64,000 bases of DNA. It comes from E44-bin32 sp041573795 (lineage in GTDB: Bacteria; Chloroflexota; Anaerolineae; Anaerolineales; E44-bin32). The stretch spans positions 62,001 to 126,000 of the forward strand of contig JBFFQB010000001.1 of the NCBI GenBank assembly GCA_041573795.1. Direction: 5' to 3'. The notes beneath the pieces were generated by a model. It saw only the letters and a list, made by a program, of their open reading frames with translations, made no database searches and had not been told where the DNA came from. Made by a program: the position numbers and the translations under genes. This document shows positions 18,776 to 30,300 of this stretch, piece by piece; within the stretch, counting starts at the first letter, position 1; each line of letters begins with the position of its first letter.

Positions 18776-20010
18776 TTCAACGCACGGTTGAAATCGGCGA
18801 TAGCACCGTCCAGGTCGCCCAGGGCCTCCTTGGCCAGGCCGCGCCAATAGAAACTTTCCTCCACGGCAGGTTCACTCATATTTTCGATGGTGAAATTTGC
18901 CAGGTTCAAGACGTCATAATAGCGGCCAGTGAAATAGTAGGCGAAATATGGCCCGGTCTGATACCAGAGGATGCGCCAGGGTCTCCGATCGGGATCGTTA
19001 ATTGCCATTTGTGCGTCGATCTTGAAGGCCTCATCATAAGCAAGCGCGGCGCCGCCATAATCCTGCAGGCGCATCAGGTTCGTGCCGCGATTAAACCAGG
19101 CGAAGAATAAATCGCGGTCGGTTAGTTGAAAGATCTCAGTCGAGGCCAGATCAGCTGCATATTCATAGCTCTGCGTCTCATCGGCCAACGGCCCAAGTAA
19201 TGTGCGTACTTCCGCTTCACGCTCACTGGGGTAAGTGATGATGAAGGTGTAGTTGAAGTGGCGCCAGTAGCTCATCAGATCCAAATAGCTAAGAGGTAAA
19301 TCAGCCATAATGTAGGAATCCTGAACGATCACCTGCTGCTTGAGGTCATCATAGCCCGTGACTACCTCATAATGTCCCATCCAGCCCTCGAAGCCAGGGC
19401 CCTCAAAGCCTTTCTCAACTATCACCGGGAACCCGGCGGCGAGGAAACGCTTGATCAAGTCAAGATCACCTCCCGAGCGAACGATGGCCTTCAGCGCGGT
19501 CCCTTCTTCGACAAAGGAGGCCAATTCATAGGGCATGACGTTCTTGTCGCGCGGGTTGGGTTTCACGAAGTCAGCTATCGGAACTTGATTCCCATCCCAG
19601 CCCCAGAAAGACAGCGCCATCGATAAATTAGCGGGCCCGCAATTATTCCACTTCTGATATTCGTGACGAGTTCCATCGAGCTGGACGCTGCCTGGAAGCG
19701 GGGTCGGTTCTATCGTAGCCGTAGGCGTTGGTGTGGCAGTGGACTTGGGTCCCTCAGTAGAGATGAGCGTAGCTGTAGGCGTGAAGGCATCCAGGGTGCT
19801 CTGCACCATGGCGGCCAAGGTTGGGTTGGGTGTGAAGGCCGCTTCACCCGGGGGTGAGATCGCATACTTAATGTCTGCCCGCAGTTGGGAGATGCGCCAG
19901 CCAAATCTCTCTTGAAAGGCAGGCAGATTAAACACCGCAATTGCGGCGAGGGTGACTGCCGCCAGAATAGCAAGAGCCGTAAGGATGCGATTTGACCTGC
20001 TGGAAAGCAT
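18715..20010 (-). CDS. membrane-anchored C39-like peptidase domain with TPR repeats
   Basis: An N-terminal signal anchor (about 9-28) puts the rest outside the membrane, followed by a Thr/Pro-rich linker (about 75-106). A papain-like C39_2 domain has candidate catalytic Cys124 (NNCGPANLSMALSFWG), His213 (MGHYEVVTGYDD) and Asp231 (VQDSY). At least two TPR-like repeats occupy about 300-428. Such domains cleave peptides or bind them. The substrate is unknown. Overlap with murJ suggests a role in the cell envelope. The promoter makes it leaderless. Confidence 0.85.
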   Translation of the reverse strand: MLSSRSNRILTALAILAAVTLAAIAVFNLPAFQERFGWRISQLRADIKYAISPPGEAAFTPNPTLAAMVQSTLDAFTPTATLISTEGPKSTATPTPTATIEPTPLPGSVQLDGTRHEYQKWNNCGPANLSMALSFWGWDGNQVPIADFVKPNPRDKNVMPYELASFVEEGTALKAIVRSGGDLDLIKRFLAAGFPVIVEKGFEGPGFEGWMGHYEVVTGYDDLKQQVIVQDSYIMADLPLSYLDLMSYWRHFNYTFIITYPSEREAEVRTLLGPLADETQSYEYAADLASTEIFQLTDRDLFFAWFNRGTNLMRLQDYGGAALAYDEAFKIDAQMAINDPDRRPWRILWYQTGPYFAYYFTGRYYDVLNLANFTIENMSEPAVEESFYWRGLAKEALGDLDGAIADFNRALKWHPDWDPALSQLQRLGVGS

Positions 20011-20016
20011 GGCGGG

Positions 20017-20022
20017 ATTATA
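20017..20022 (-). promoter_or_regulatory. leaderless -10 for the C39-TPR gene
   Basis: On the minus strand a perfect TATAAT is followed by six bases (CCCGCC) and then the ATG at 20010. The start point should fall on the ATG itself. Confidence 0.6.
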
Positions 20023-20203
20023 TCCGATGGCGGGGGCAAGCGCCCCGGGCTTCTTCCCTCTGGTTGTAGCGATTGATACGTTTTACAATATAGCGACAAT
20101 ATGTATCCAATTTAGCTCATTGGGGGATCGCAAAAAGACACAGGACATTTGAAAGTCTTATAAAGCGAAGAAGAGCAATCCTCCTTGGTTGGCGACTGCC
20201 TGC

Positions 20204-20215
20204 GTTTGATCAAAC
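20204..20215. promoter_or_regulatory. palindrome upstream of the EamA gene
   Basis: GTTTGATCAAAC is a perfect 12-base palindrome lying 19 bases before the EamA start. It could be an operator, or chance. Confidence 0.2.
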
Positions 20216-20234
20216 AACGCAAGAGAGGCGAATC

Positions 20235-21155
20235 ATGACAGATTCTAAGCAGCACACAGAGACTAGCAGCCTCAAGATTATGGGTGATTCTCCTGATCGG
20301 CCAACCATCCTGGCGTTTATTTTGTTGGTCTTCCTTATTGGTACGAACTTCATTGCAGTGCGTTTCAGCAACAGGGAGCTTCCACCTTTCTGGGGTGCTG
20401 GGATGCGTTTCGCTGCAGCGGGTTTGCTTTTTCTCCTCTTCACACTGATCAGGCGCCATCCGCTCCCGGCTGGGCGGGGTTTAGCTGGCGCATTGACCTA
20501 CGGAGCAATGCAATTTGGGCTTGGGTATGCGTTGATGTACTGGGCGCTACTCGAAGTCCCCGCCGGGTTGACATCGGTGATCCTCGCTATCGTCCCGTTG
20601 TTCACATTGCTCTTCGCCGGCCTGGCCCGGATTGAGACGATCACCTTGCGTGGTGTCCTGGGCTCCCTGATCGCCCTGGCCGGCATCGCTGTGATCTATG
20701 GGGCGAGGAGCAGTGGCACGATCGCGGCAGGCTACTTGGTTGCCGTCGTGGCTGCGGCGGCCTGTTTTGCGCTGGGGGGCGTGATTGTCAAATTAACCCC
20801 CTCTGTTCATCCCTCCTCGATGAATGCCCTGGGGATGCTCACCGGCGCGTCAGTGCTGATCCTGCTTTCATTCCTGTTTGGAGAGGCACATGCCCTTCCA
20901 CAGGAACTAACGACCTGGTTGGCTTTCCTCTATCTGGTATTGCTGGGTTCGATCGCGGTGTTCGGGTTGGTGCTGTTCACGATAAGGCGCTGGACCGCCT
21001 CGGGCGTATCCTATCAGCTGGTTCTGAGCCCGATTGTAGCGATTCTGCTCTCAGGATGGTTGCTTGGAGAAGCGTTGGATCGTAGCATGGTGATGGGCGG
21101 CGCACTTGTATTTATCGGAGTTTATGTGGGAGCGCTGTCTTCCGCACAACGCTGA
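20235..21155 (+). CDS. EamA/DMT-family transporter
   Basis: An inner-membrane transporter of the drug/metabolite superfamily with ten predicted helices in two EamA repeats (about 28-160 and 165-303). The substrate cannot be read from sequence; relatives export amino acids, nucleosides or other metabolites. The ATG has AGAGG upstream, and the first 25 residues are hydrophilic. Conserved EamA features include the PPFWGAGMRFAAAG segment and LGEALDRSMVMGGALVFIGVY near the C terminus. It converges on purA with two bases between the stops. Confidence 0.9.
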   Translation: MTDSKQHTETSSLKIMGDSPDRPTILAFILLVFLIGTNFIAVRFSNRELPPFWGAGMRFAAAGLLFLLFTLIRRHPLPAGRGLAGALTYGAMQFGLGYALMYWALLEVPAGLTSVILAIVPLFTLLFAGLARIETITLRGVLGSLIALAGIAVIYGARSSGTIAAGYLVAVVAAAACFALGGVIVKLTPSVHPSSMNALGMLTGASVLILLSFLFGEAHALPQELTTWLAFLYLVLLGSIAVFGLVLFTIRRWTASGVSYQLVLSPIVAILLSGWLLGEALDRSMVMGGALVFIGVYVGALSSAQR

Positions 21156-21157
21156 AA

Positions 21158-22450
21158 TCAAGTGCGCGCAATAAGTTGATCGCGTTCCGGCCCAACCGAG
21201 ATCATTCTGATGGGAAGACCGACCGAAGATTCAATCCGCCCGACATAGATCCTGGCTGCCTCCGGCAAGCCATTCCAGGTGCTGATTTCAGAGAGATCGT
21301 CCTCCCATGCCTCGACTGCCTCGAGGATAGGTACCATCTCGTCCAGCGTGGAAGGCCCGCCAACCAGATCGATTGATGGAACTCCCCCCCGCTCATAGGC
21401 TGTGCAGAGCATCAGAGTTTCTAGTCCGGAGAGGATATCCAATTTGGTGAGGGCCAGCTCTGTGAAGCCATTGATACGCGCCGCATAGCGCAGCAAGACC
21501 AGATCAAGCCAGCCGCAGCGTCGTGGGCGACCGGTGGTCGTGCCGAACTCATCCCATGGATGCTCCCCGCTGCCGCGCAGGCGATCGGCCAGCTCGCCCT
21601 GAAGCTCGGTAGGGAAAGGTCCCTCCCCCACCCGTGTCTGGAAAGCTTTGGTTATCCCGATAATCCGGTCAATGTACTGGGGTCCTACACCCAGGCCAAG
21701 CAGCGCGCCGGCAGTGGTTGGATGCGAACTGGTGACGAAGGGATAGCTGCCGTGATCGAGGTCGAGCAGGGTTCCCTGGGCGCCTTCTGCGAGCACGCGT
21801 TTACCCTGGCGGAGAGCGCTGTCGATAAGGTGGCCGGTGTCCGCCAGATAGGGTTTGATGCGTGAGGCATGCTCGTGAAAATGCAGCACAGCCGACTCGA
21901 TATCAATCCCGGGCTGTCCGTAGACAGTTTCCAACAATCGATTGGCCTGATCGAGATGCTGCTGGTATTTTGCGAGGTGCTCCTCAGGGTCTAGAAAAGC
22001 TTCGAGGCGTATGCCGCGCCGGGCAGTTTTGTGGGTGTAGGCTGGCCCGATTCCCCGTCCAGTTGTTCCCAACTTGGATGACCCCCGGGCGTTCTCCTCA
22101 GCCCCATCGAGGGCAAGATGAGCCGGGGTGATCAGATGAGCGTTTGACGATATGGATAAACGCTCGGGTTCGATGTCGATGCCTGCGGAAGACAGGCTAT
22201 CAAGCTCGGAAATCAGGCTGACAGGGTTAAGCACCATGCCCGATCCCAAAACGCAGTGGGTGTGGTCATGAAGTATCCCTGAGGGGATGAGGTGAAGGCG
22301 GAAAAGCTGGTCTCCTACGGTAACGCTATGACCGGCATTATCCCCGCCGCTGAAGCGTGCGACAACATCAGCCTTTCTGGCCAACAGATCGGTAATCCGC
22401 CCTTTGCCCTCGTCGCCCCATTGGGCGCCAATCACGAGATCCAGCGGCAT
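21158..22450 (-). CDS. purA: adenylosuccinate synthetase
   Basis: PurA joins IMP and aspartate using GTP, the first committed step to AMP. The N terminus MPLDLVIGAQWGDEGKGR carries the GTP/IMP site (GDEGKGR). STAHL-like and GTTGRGIGPAY segments follow, then the TTTGRPRRCGWLD motif near 300. At 430 residues it is full length. The ATG at 22450 has GGAGG five bases upstream. A longer reading frame extends to 22606, but its first 52 residues lack any PurA similarity and cross the promoter. Confidence 0.97.
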   Translation of the reverse strand: MPLDLVIGAQWGDEGKGRITDLLARKADVVARFSGGDNAGHSVTVGDQLFRLHLIPSGILHDHTHCVLGSGMVLNPVSLISELDSLSSAGIDIEPERLSISSNAHLITPAHLALDGAEENARGSSKLGTTGRGIGPAYTHKTARRGIRLEAFLDPEEHLAKYQQHLDQANRLLETVYGQPGIDIESAVLHFHEHASRIKPYLADTGHLIDSALRQGKRVLAEGAQGTLLDLDHGSYPFVTSSHPTTAGALLGLGVGPQYIDRIIGITKAFQTRVGEGPFPTELQGELADRLRGSGEHPWDEFGTTTGRPRRCGWLDLVLLRYAARINGFTELALTKLDILSGLETLMLCTAYERGGVPSIDLVGGPSTLDEMVPILEAVEAWEDDLSEISTWNGLPEAARIYVGRIESSVGLPIRMISVGPERDQLIART

Positions 22451-22466
22451 TTCAGCCTCCAGGGCG

Positions 22467-22475
22467 AGTATAGCA
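22467..22475 (-). promoter_or_regulatory. purA extended -10
   Basis: On the minus strand this reads TGCTATACT, followed by a leader of about 12 bases containing GGAGG. Confidence 0.65.
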
Positions 22476-22548
22476 CAGGGAGGGACAGACGCACTTGAGC
22501 AGCGAGCAAGCGATGGTAAACAGGCTACCTTCGGGCCGTCGAAGGCGC

Positions 22549-22554
22549 TATAAT
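22549..22554 (+). promoter_or_regulatory. -10 of the LysM gene
   Basis: A perfect TATAAT. The predicted start near 22561 leaves a leader of about 15 bases with GAGAGG before ATG 22576. This excludes the longer in-frame start at 22495 and the ATG at 22558. Confidence 0.55.
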
Positions 22555-22575
22555 CGAATGCACGAGAGGCGAGTG

Positions 22576-23418
22576 ATGACCCAAACCCGTTACCCCTTGG
22601 GAACAATTCTGATTGTTGGCTGGGTATTTATGATCTTCTTCGGCGCCATCGCAGCTGAGGCAGGTCCCTTTACCACCGTACGCTTACAACCGACACCCTT
22701 CCCCACGCCCACGCCTGGCCCGGATGGTCGCATTATTTATCGGGTGCAGGAGGGGGATTCGCTCTGGCGCATCGCCGCCATTGCCGGATTGAGCCTCGAA
22801 GAACTCATGGCAATGAACGGAATTCAACCAGGCGATATTATCTCTCCCGGGATGGAGCTAGAACTCGGTATTGGCGGCCCTGCTCAACCGACCGCGGCGC
22901 AACCTGGCATCCAACCAACGGCTGCCGGACCGACAGCCTCTCCCACGCCTCTCGTTGGGACGGCCGAGATTTGTGTTCTTCTTTTTCAGGATGACAATGG
23001 CAACGGCCGACTTGAAGAAACAGAACTAGCATTAGAGGGTGGCGAAGTTAGTGTTGTCGACGTCAGCGGCACGGTTGCGGGAGAGTACACGACGGAAGCC
23101 TTGCTCGATCAAGAGGACTTAATTGGCTATTGTTTCACCGATCTGGAGAGTGGCGATTACAACGTAAGCGCCGCTGTCCCCCCTGGGCATAATGCAACGA
23201 CAAGTCTAAATGCGCCTGTTGTCGTCCAGCCGGGTGACATTAAGTACCTTCAATTCGGCGCACAACCCAGTTCCGCCTTGTTGGGAGGTGATGGGCCGGA
23301 TGGAAGTGGGCGCTCAAGCTTGCTGGGATTGCTAGGCGTTGTACTCTTAGTAGCTGCCGGAGGACTTGGGTTTTACGCTTCTCGGCTGTCAAAATCACAG
23401 CCACGATCACTTCGCTAA
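22576..23418 (+). CDS. membrane-anchored LysM and SdrD-B-like surface protein
   Basis: A predicted cell-surface protein of 280 residues. An N-terminal hydrophobic segment (about 8-25) is followed by a Thr/Pro-rich linker and a LysM peptidoglycan-binding domain (about 54-99: YRVQEGDSLWRIA ... NGIQPGDIISPGMEL). After another Pro/Thr linker comes a domain like the SdrD B/Cna-B type (DDNGNGRLEETELALEGG, about 125-230). A C-terminal hydrophobic helix with a basic tail resembles a sorting-type anchor, but no LPxTG is seen. It probably holds the wall or a surface layer. The start was chosen from the promoter and the GAGAGG site. Confidence 0.85.
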   Translation: MTQTRYPLGTILIVGWVFMIFFGAIAAEAGPFTTVRLQPTPFPTPTPGPDGRIIYRVQEGDSLWRIAAIAGLSLEELMAMNGIQPGDIISPGMELELGIGGPAQPTAAQPGIQPTAAGPTASPTPLVGTAEICVLLFQDDNGNGRLEETELALEGGEVSVVDVSGTVAGEYTTEALLDQEDLIGYCFTDLESGDYNVSAAVPPGHNATTSLNAPVVVQPGDIKYLQFGAQPSSALLGGDGPDGSGRSSLLGLLGVVLLVAAGGLGFYASRLSKSQPRSLR

Positions 23419-23461
23419 GCTTGTAACGGTAAAAAGCCCCTGAGTTTGGAAGAGAATTTCA

Positions 23462-24268
23462 ATGTTCCAACGAAAAAGCCGGCGATCATTAAAACAAGCC
23501 ATCGATCAAGCAGGTGATTCCGAGCTGCGTGAACTCCAACTCGATGTTCAAGAACGTCAAGAGCGAATCGCCCAGCTGGAATTTGAGATTTCGGATACGA
23601 ACGCTGAGCTGGGGCGCTTTGAGCATGCATTCGAAGCTCGCGTCGGTGTCCTTGAGCAGCAGGTAGTGGAATTAGAGGCAGACCTCGAGCAAGCTCGTTT
23701 TCAGGCGGCACGGCGTGCGCAATGGGGGGATCGAGCCGACTCGCCAGATATGCATGTAGATGTGCTCGAGCAATTTCGTCGTGCGTGGACTCCGCGGGAA
23801 AAAGCACCGGAACCCCCGCCCGAAGAGCCAGTATCCGAGGATGTCAAGGCGGAGCTGAAAGCACTCTTTCGTGCGTTGGCCAAACGCTTTCATCCGGACC
23901 TTGTGACGGATCCTGAGGCCAAGCGGTGGCGTCAGAAGATCATGGCGAAGGTTAATGAAGCCTATGCTGCTCAAGATCTTCAGGGATTAAATACGCTGGC
24001 TTCCAAGCAAGATCGACCCGAAACTCCGGTACAGAAAAGCCGTGAACAGCAAATGGCTGATTTGCGTGCTGAGGTGCGCCGCCTGGATGGCGTTATCCGT
24101 ACCCTGCAGAGAAATTTGAACGACTTGATTAACTCGCATACAGTGAAACTCATGCTTGAGGTGACGATAGCTACAAGGCAAGGCCGAGACCTGCTCGAAG
24201 AAATGGCGATCGATCTGCGCAATAAAATCGCCCGCCTCCAAGCAGAACTCGCAAGTTTATCCTCCTGA
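23462..24268 (+). CDS. coiled-coil J-domain protein
   Basis: A cytoplasmic protein of 268 residues with a central J domain flanked by coiled coils. Residues 10-85 form a long charged coiled coil, and 125-180 form the J domain with HPD at 144-146 (KRFHPDLVTD). A second heptad-rich helix spans about 190-265. J domains stimulate DnaK ATPase activity, so it is probably a specialised co-chaperone. It lacks the Gly/Phe, zinc-finger and C-terminal parts of DnaJ. The client is unknown. It is 43 bases from the LysM gene and may be cotranscribed. Confidence 0.82.
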   Translation: MFQRKSRRSLKQAIDQAGDSELRELQLDVQERQERIAQLEFEISDTNAELGRFEHAFEARVGVLEQQVVELEADLEQARFQAARRAQWGDRADSPDMHVDVLEQFRRAWTPREKAPEPPPEEPVSEDVKAELKALFRALAKRFHPDLVTDPEAKRWRQKIMAKVNEAYAAQDLQGLNTLASKQDRPETPVQKSREQQMADLRAEVRRLDGVIRTLQRNLNDLINSHTVKLMLEVTIATRQGRDLLEEMAIDLRNKIARLQAELASLSS

Positions 24269-24307
24269 CCAAAGACCAATCCGCGCATAACGTGATCTAA
24301 AGCAACA

Positions 24308-24325
24308 GGGACGGCTCACCGTCCC
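24308..24325. terminator. hairpin between convergent genes
   Basis: A perfect seven-bp stem (GGGACGG with CCGTCCC) with loop CTCA, between the J-domain gene and acnA stops. There is no T-run on either strand, so termination is only plausible. Confidence 0.4.
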
Positions 24326-24353
24326 CGTTAACTTCTGGGCTCAAGTCGCTCGA

Positions 24354-27056
<2,703 letters not shown>

Positions 27057-27375
27057 TTTAATAAATTGCCCTCCGAAGCAGGAGAAATGAGAGTTAAACA
27101 ATGTCAGTATAATCGAATCTCCACGGACCTAATGAGTTTTGACGATGATCCCCTAAAAGTGGGATCGAGGTTTTTCCTTTCTTACGCTAAGATGCATGGT
27201 TAAGTTGCCTTTATTAAAGACAGATCAGCGATGCGGGACTTTCGCATGGACATGGTCCGATTCTTGGAACCAATGGGGTGCCCGAGTGTAAACTTAGCAA
27301 GGATCCAACGATGACGATTTCATCCTGCTTCTCAGATGGAATGCGTGTAAATAAACAGCGTAAGATGAGGCCTTG
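27057..27375. other. intergenic region between divergent acnA and six-GAF kinase genes
   Basis: About 320 bases without a convincing gene. On the minus strand TATACT near 27111-27116 could be the acnA -10. On the plus strand a hairpin (GATCCC 27147-27152 with GGGATC 27161-27166) is followed by TTTTT at 27171-27175. Another small stem (ATGCG/CGCAT) lies near 27235-27247. No clear promoter for the kinase was seen. Confidence 0.5.
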
Positions 27376-30300
27376 ATGGCATTCGATCAAAGCCAAACCA
27401 AGTTTGTAGAAAAGCATGAACATTTGCTCTCGGATTTGCGAGGGGCAATGTTGCGCGAACGGAGTATGGCGGCACTTGGTCAAAAGGCTTGTGACATCCT
27501 GGCATCGTCATTGGATTACTGTGCGGTGTGGTTGGCGCGCATCGAAGAGCCTGAACGACGTGCGCATATCATTGGATTGGCGGGAGATCGGTCCGAGCTG
27601 CAGGAGACTATTCTGCCAAGCGATGTGAAGACCAAACCACCTGGAAGATCTGATGGTTCGTTTGTGGAAGCCTCGAGTGCGATCGCCCTTGATGGTCAAA
27701 CCGAATTTGAATACGAGCACGCCTGTATCCCCCTTCATCATGAGGGTGAGGTGATCGGCGAACTGCATACTTGCCTTGATTCACAACGTCAATTCGATCA
27801 AGAAGAACTACGCCTCCTAGAAGTTGTTGCGGATGACATAGCAGCAGGCATTACTCGTCTTCAAGTAGATCAACAGCATAAACGTCTACTTAAGGAAGTA
27901 GAGTCTTTTCGTGAGCTGGGGGCAGAGATTATCTCCGGTCGCGACGATCAGGCGCTATTCCATATTTTGGTACAGCAAGTCACAGAGCTGTTGCAGGGTC
28001 AAGCAGGAGGCCTGTACGTATGCGAGCCCGAAAGGCGCCAGGTGCGATGTGTTGTTAGCCATCAGACAGATATTGATTATGCGGGAACGGTGCTGCCTTA
28101 CGGAGAAGGGGCAGCAGGGGTGGTTGCTGAGACGGGTGCTCCTTTAATCATCCCGGATTACAGCCAATGGGAAAACCGCTCAAGCAAATTCTCGGCGGAC
28201 GCCTTTTATGCAGTGATGAGCGTTCCCCTGCGCTGGCAAGGTCAAGTGACAGGGGTGATCCATGTTCTGCGAGATCGCGAGATGCCACCGTTTACCCTTG
28301 TCGATCAAGAAATCCTACTTTTGTATGCCAATCAGGCTTCTGTTGTGTTGGAAAACGCCAGACTCTTGGATGGGATTAGAGAACGCGTTCTTCAACTTGA
28401 TCGATTATCAGAAATCAGCCGATCCGCAGTTATGGCTGTCACGATTGATGAACTCTTGTTGCGTTTTCTTCAACAGTTAAAGGTGATGATGGGGGCAGAT
28501 GAATGCTCCATCCTCCAATGGGATCCTGTGCAGTCGTGGGCAATCTCCCCTCAGCATGATGCGGCCAGCATTAATGTAGCGGAAAGGCAACCAATCCCTA
28601 TCGATAGCCATTCCTTGATCGAAGAAGTGATTGAAGCGGGACATCCACTGGTTGTTGAACAAAGTGATCAATCTTCTCGGATCATCGATCAACTTGGCCA
28701 GGGTTGGAAAGTAAAGACGTTGCTTGCTGTACCCGTGGGTGACAGCCAATCCTGGCAAGGCGTAGCTTTGCTGGGCTATCAGGATAAATTTCAATTCCGG
28801 CCGGAGGAGATCGAGCTGGTAGAGCAGGCAACTGCCCAAGTGACATTAACGATTTCAAAAATACGCGCTTTGGAAACCGAGCAAAAGCGAGCAAAAGCGC
28901 TGGAGGGGCTTCGCAAGGTAAGTCTGAGCCTCACATCGCAATTGGAGATCAGTGCAGTACTCGACTCAATTCTGTCCAATGCCCTTTCTATGATTGCAGC
29001 TGATGACGCCCATATCTTCCTCTATGAGAAGGGTGAAATCTACTTTGGTGCAGCAAAGTGGGGTGAGGGTATCCCCAAGCAATCATTCGTAACACCTCGA
29101 AAGGATGGCCTAACCTATGAGGTGGCAACCAGGGGCGAGATGATAGTTATTCCCAATGTTGATGACCACGAGTTGTTCGAGCAGGTGCGTTGGGGTGGCG
29201 CAATTGTTGGTCTTCCGCTTAAAGTTCGCGAAAAAGTGGTTGGGGTCATGAATGTCGCCTTTCTCTCACCGCACGCCTTTGACGAGGCTGAACTTGTGGC
29301 TTTGTCACTGCTCGCCGATCAAGCGGCGATCATGATCCAGAATGCCAAATTGTTTGAGAACGTAGATAAGGAACGCCGCTTTGTGCAGTTGATCTATGAC
29401 GTTGCCCAGGAATTGGTCAACACGCTTAGTCAGGATGAAATCCTGCAGCGTGCGGTGTCCCTAACGGCAGCACATTTAGACGCGCAATCATGCGAAGCCT
29501 TCATCCTTGATCCCGGGCCTCGCCAACTGATCCCCCATGCCTCAGCCCGAAAAGATGGACTCGCACTCGATGACCTGCGCGACAAGATTATGCTAGAGGT
29601 AGGGCAGGGATTAGTTGGCTGGGTTGCGCAGGCAGGTCAACCAGTGCTAATCAGTGATGTCAGAAAGGATAGTCGCTGGATCACGGTTGACGGGGTGGAT
29701 GATCAAGTCCGAGCGGCGATCGCTGCGCCACTGATCGCGGGTGGTGAGATGTTAGGCGTGATGGGTGTATATCATGTTGATGAAAGCGCTTATACACTCG
29801 AACATCTTGATCTATTGGTAGCAATTGCTCGGCAGGTTAGTGTGGCGGTATCAAATGCACAGCGATATGCCCAGATTGATCGGCGCTTGATGGAGATGAC
29901 GGTCGTGCGCCAGGTTGTTCAAGTGGTTAACCGTCGCCTGGAAATGCAGTCGCTATTAGATGAGGCCGTCCATCAAGTTGGTGCCGTGCTGGGATACCCG
30001 GTGGTTGAAGTCTACTTAGTGGAAGAACGCTATCTTAATCTGGGAGCAGCCTATGGAGGACCTTTTGATCCAGAGACCCGCTATCATATGAGTGAGGGTA
30101 TCCTGGGCAGGGTCGTGCGCACAAATCGGGCGGCCTTCGTACCCGACGTCTCGAAAGATCCTGATTACATCGTTGGCTATCCTGAAACTACTTGCGAAAT
30201 CGCGGTCCCCTTACGAGTCGAAGGTGTGGTGATTGGCGTGCTTAATGTCGAGTCACCCCGCCCCGCTGATCTTTCCGAAGAGGATAGTCGTTTGTTGATG

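Noticed and set aside
22495..22575. Upstream extension of the LysM protein starting at a TTG
   Set aside because: It crosses the predicted TATAAT and start point. The ATG at 22576 has a good ribosome-binding site directly followed by the signal anchor.
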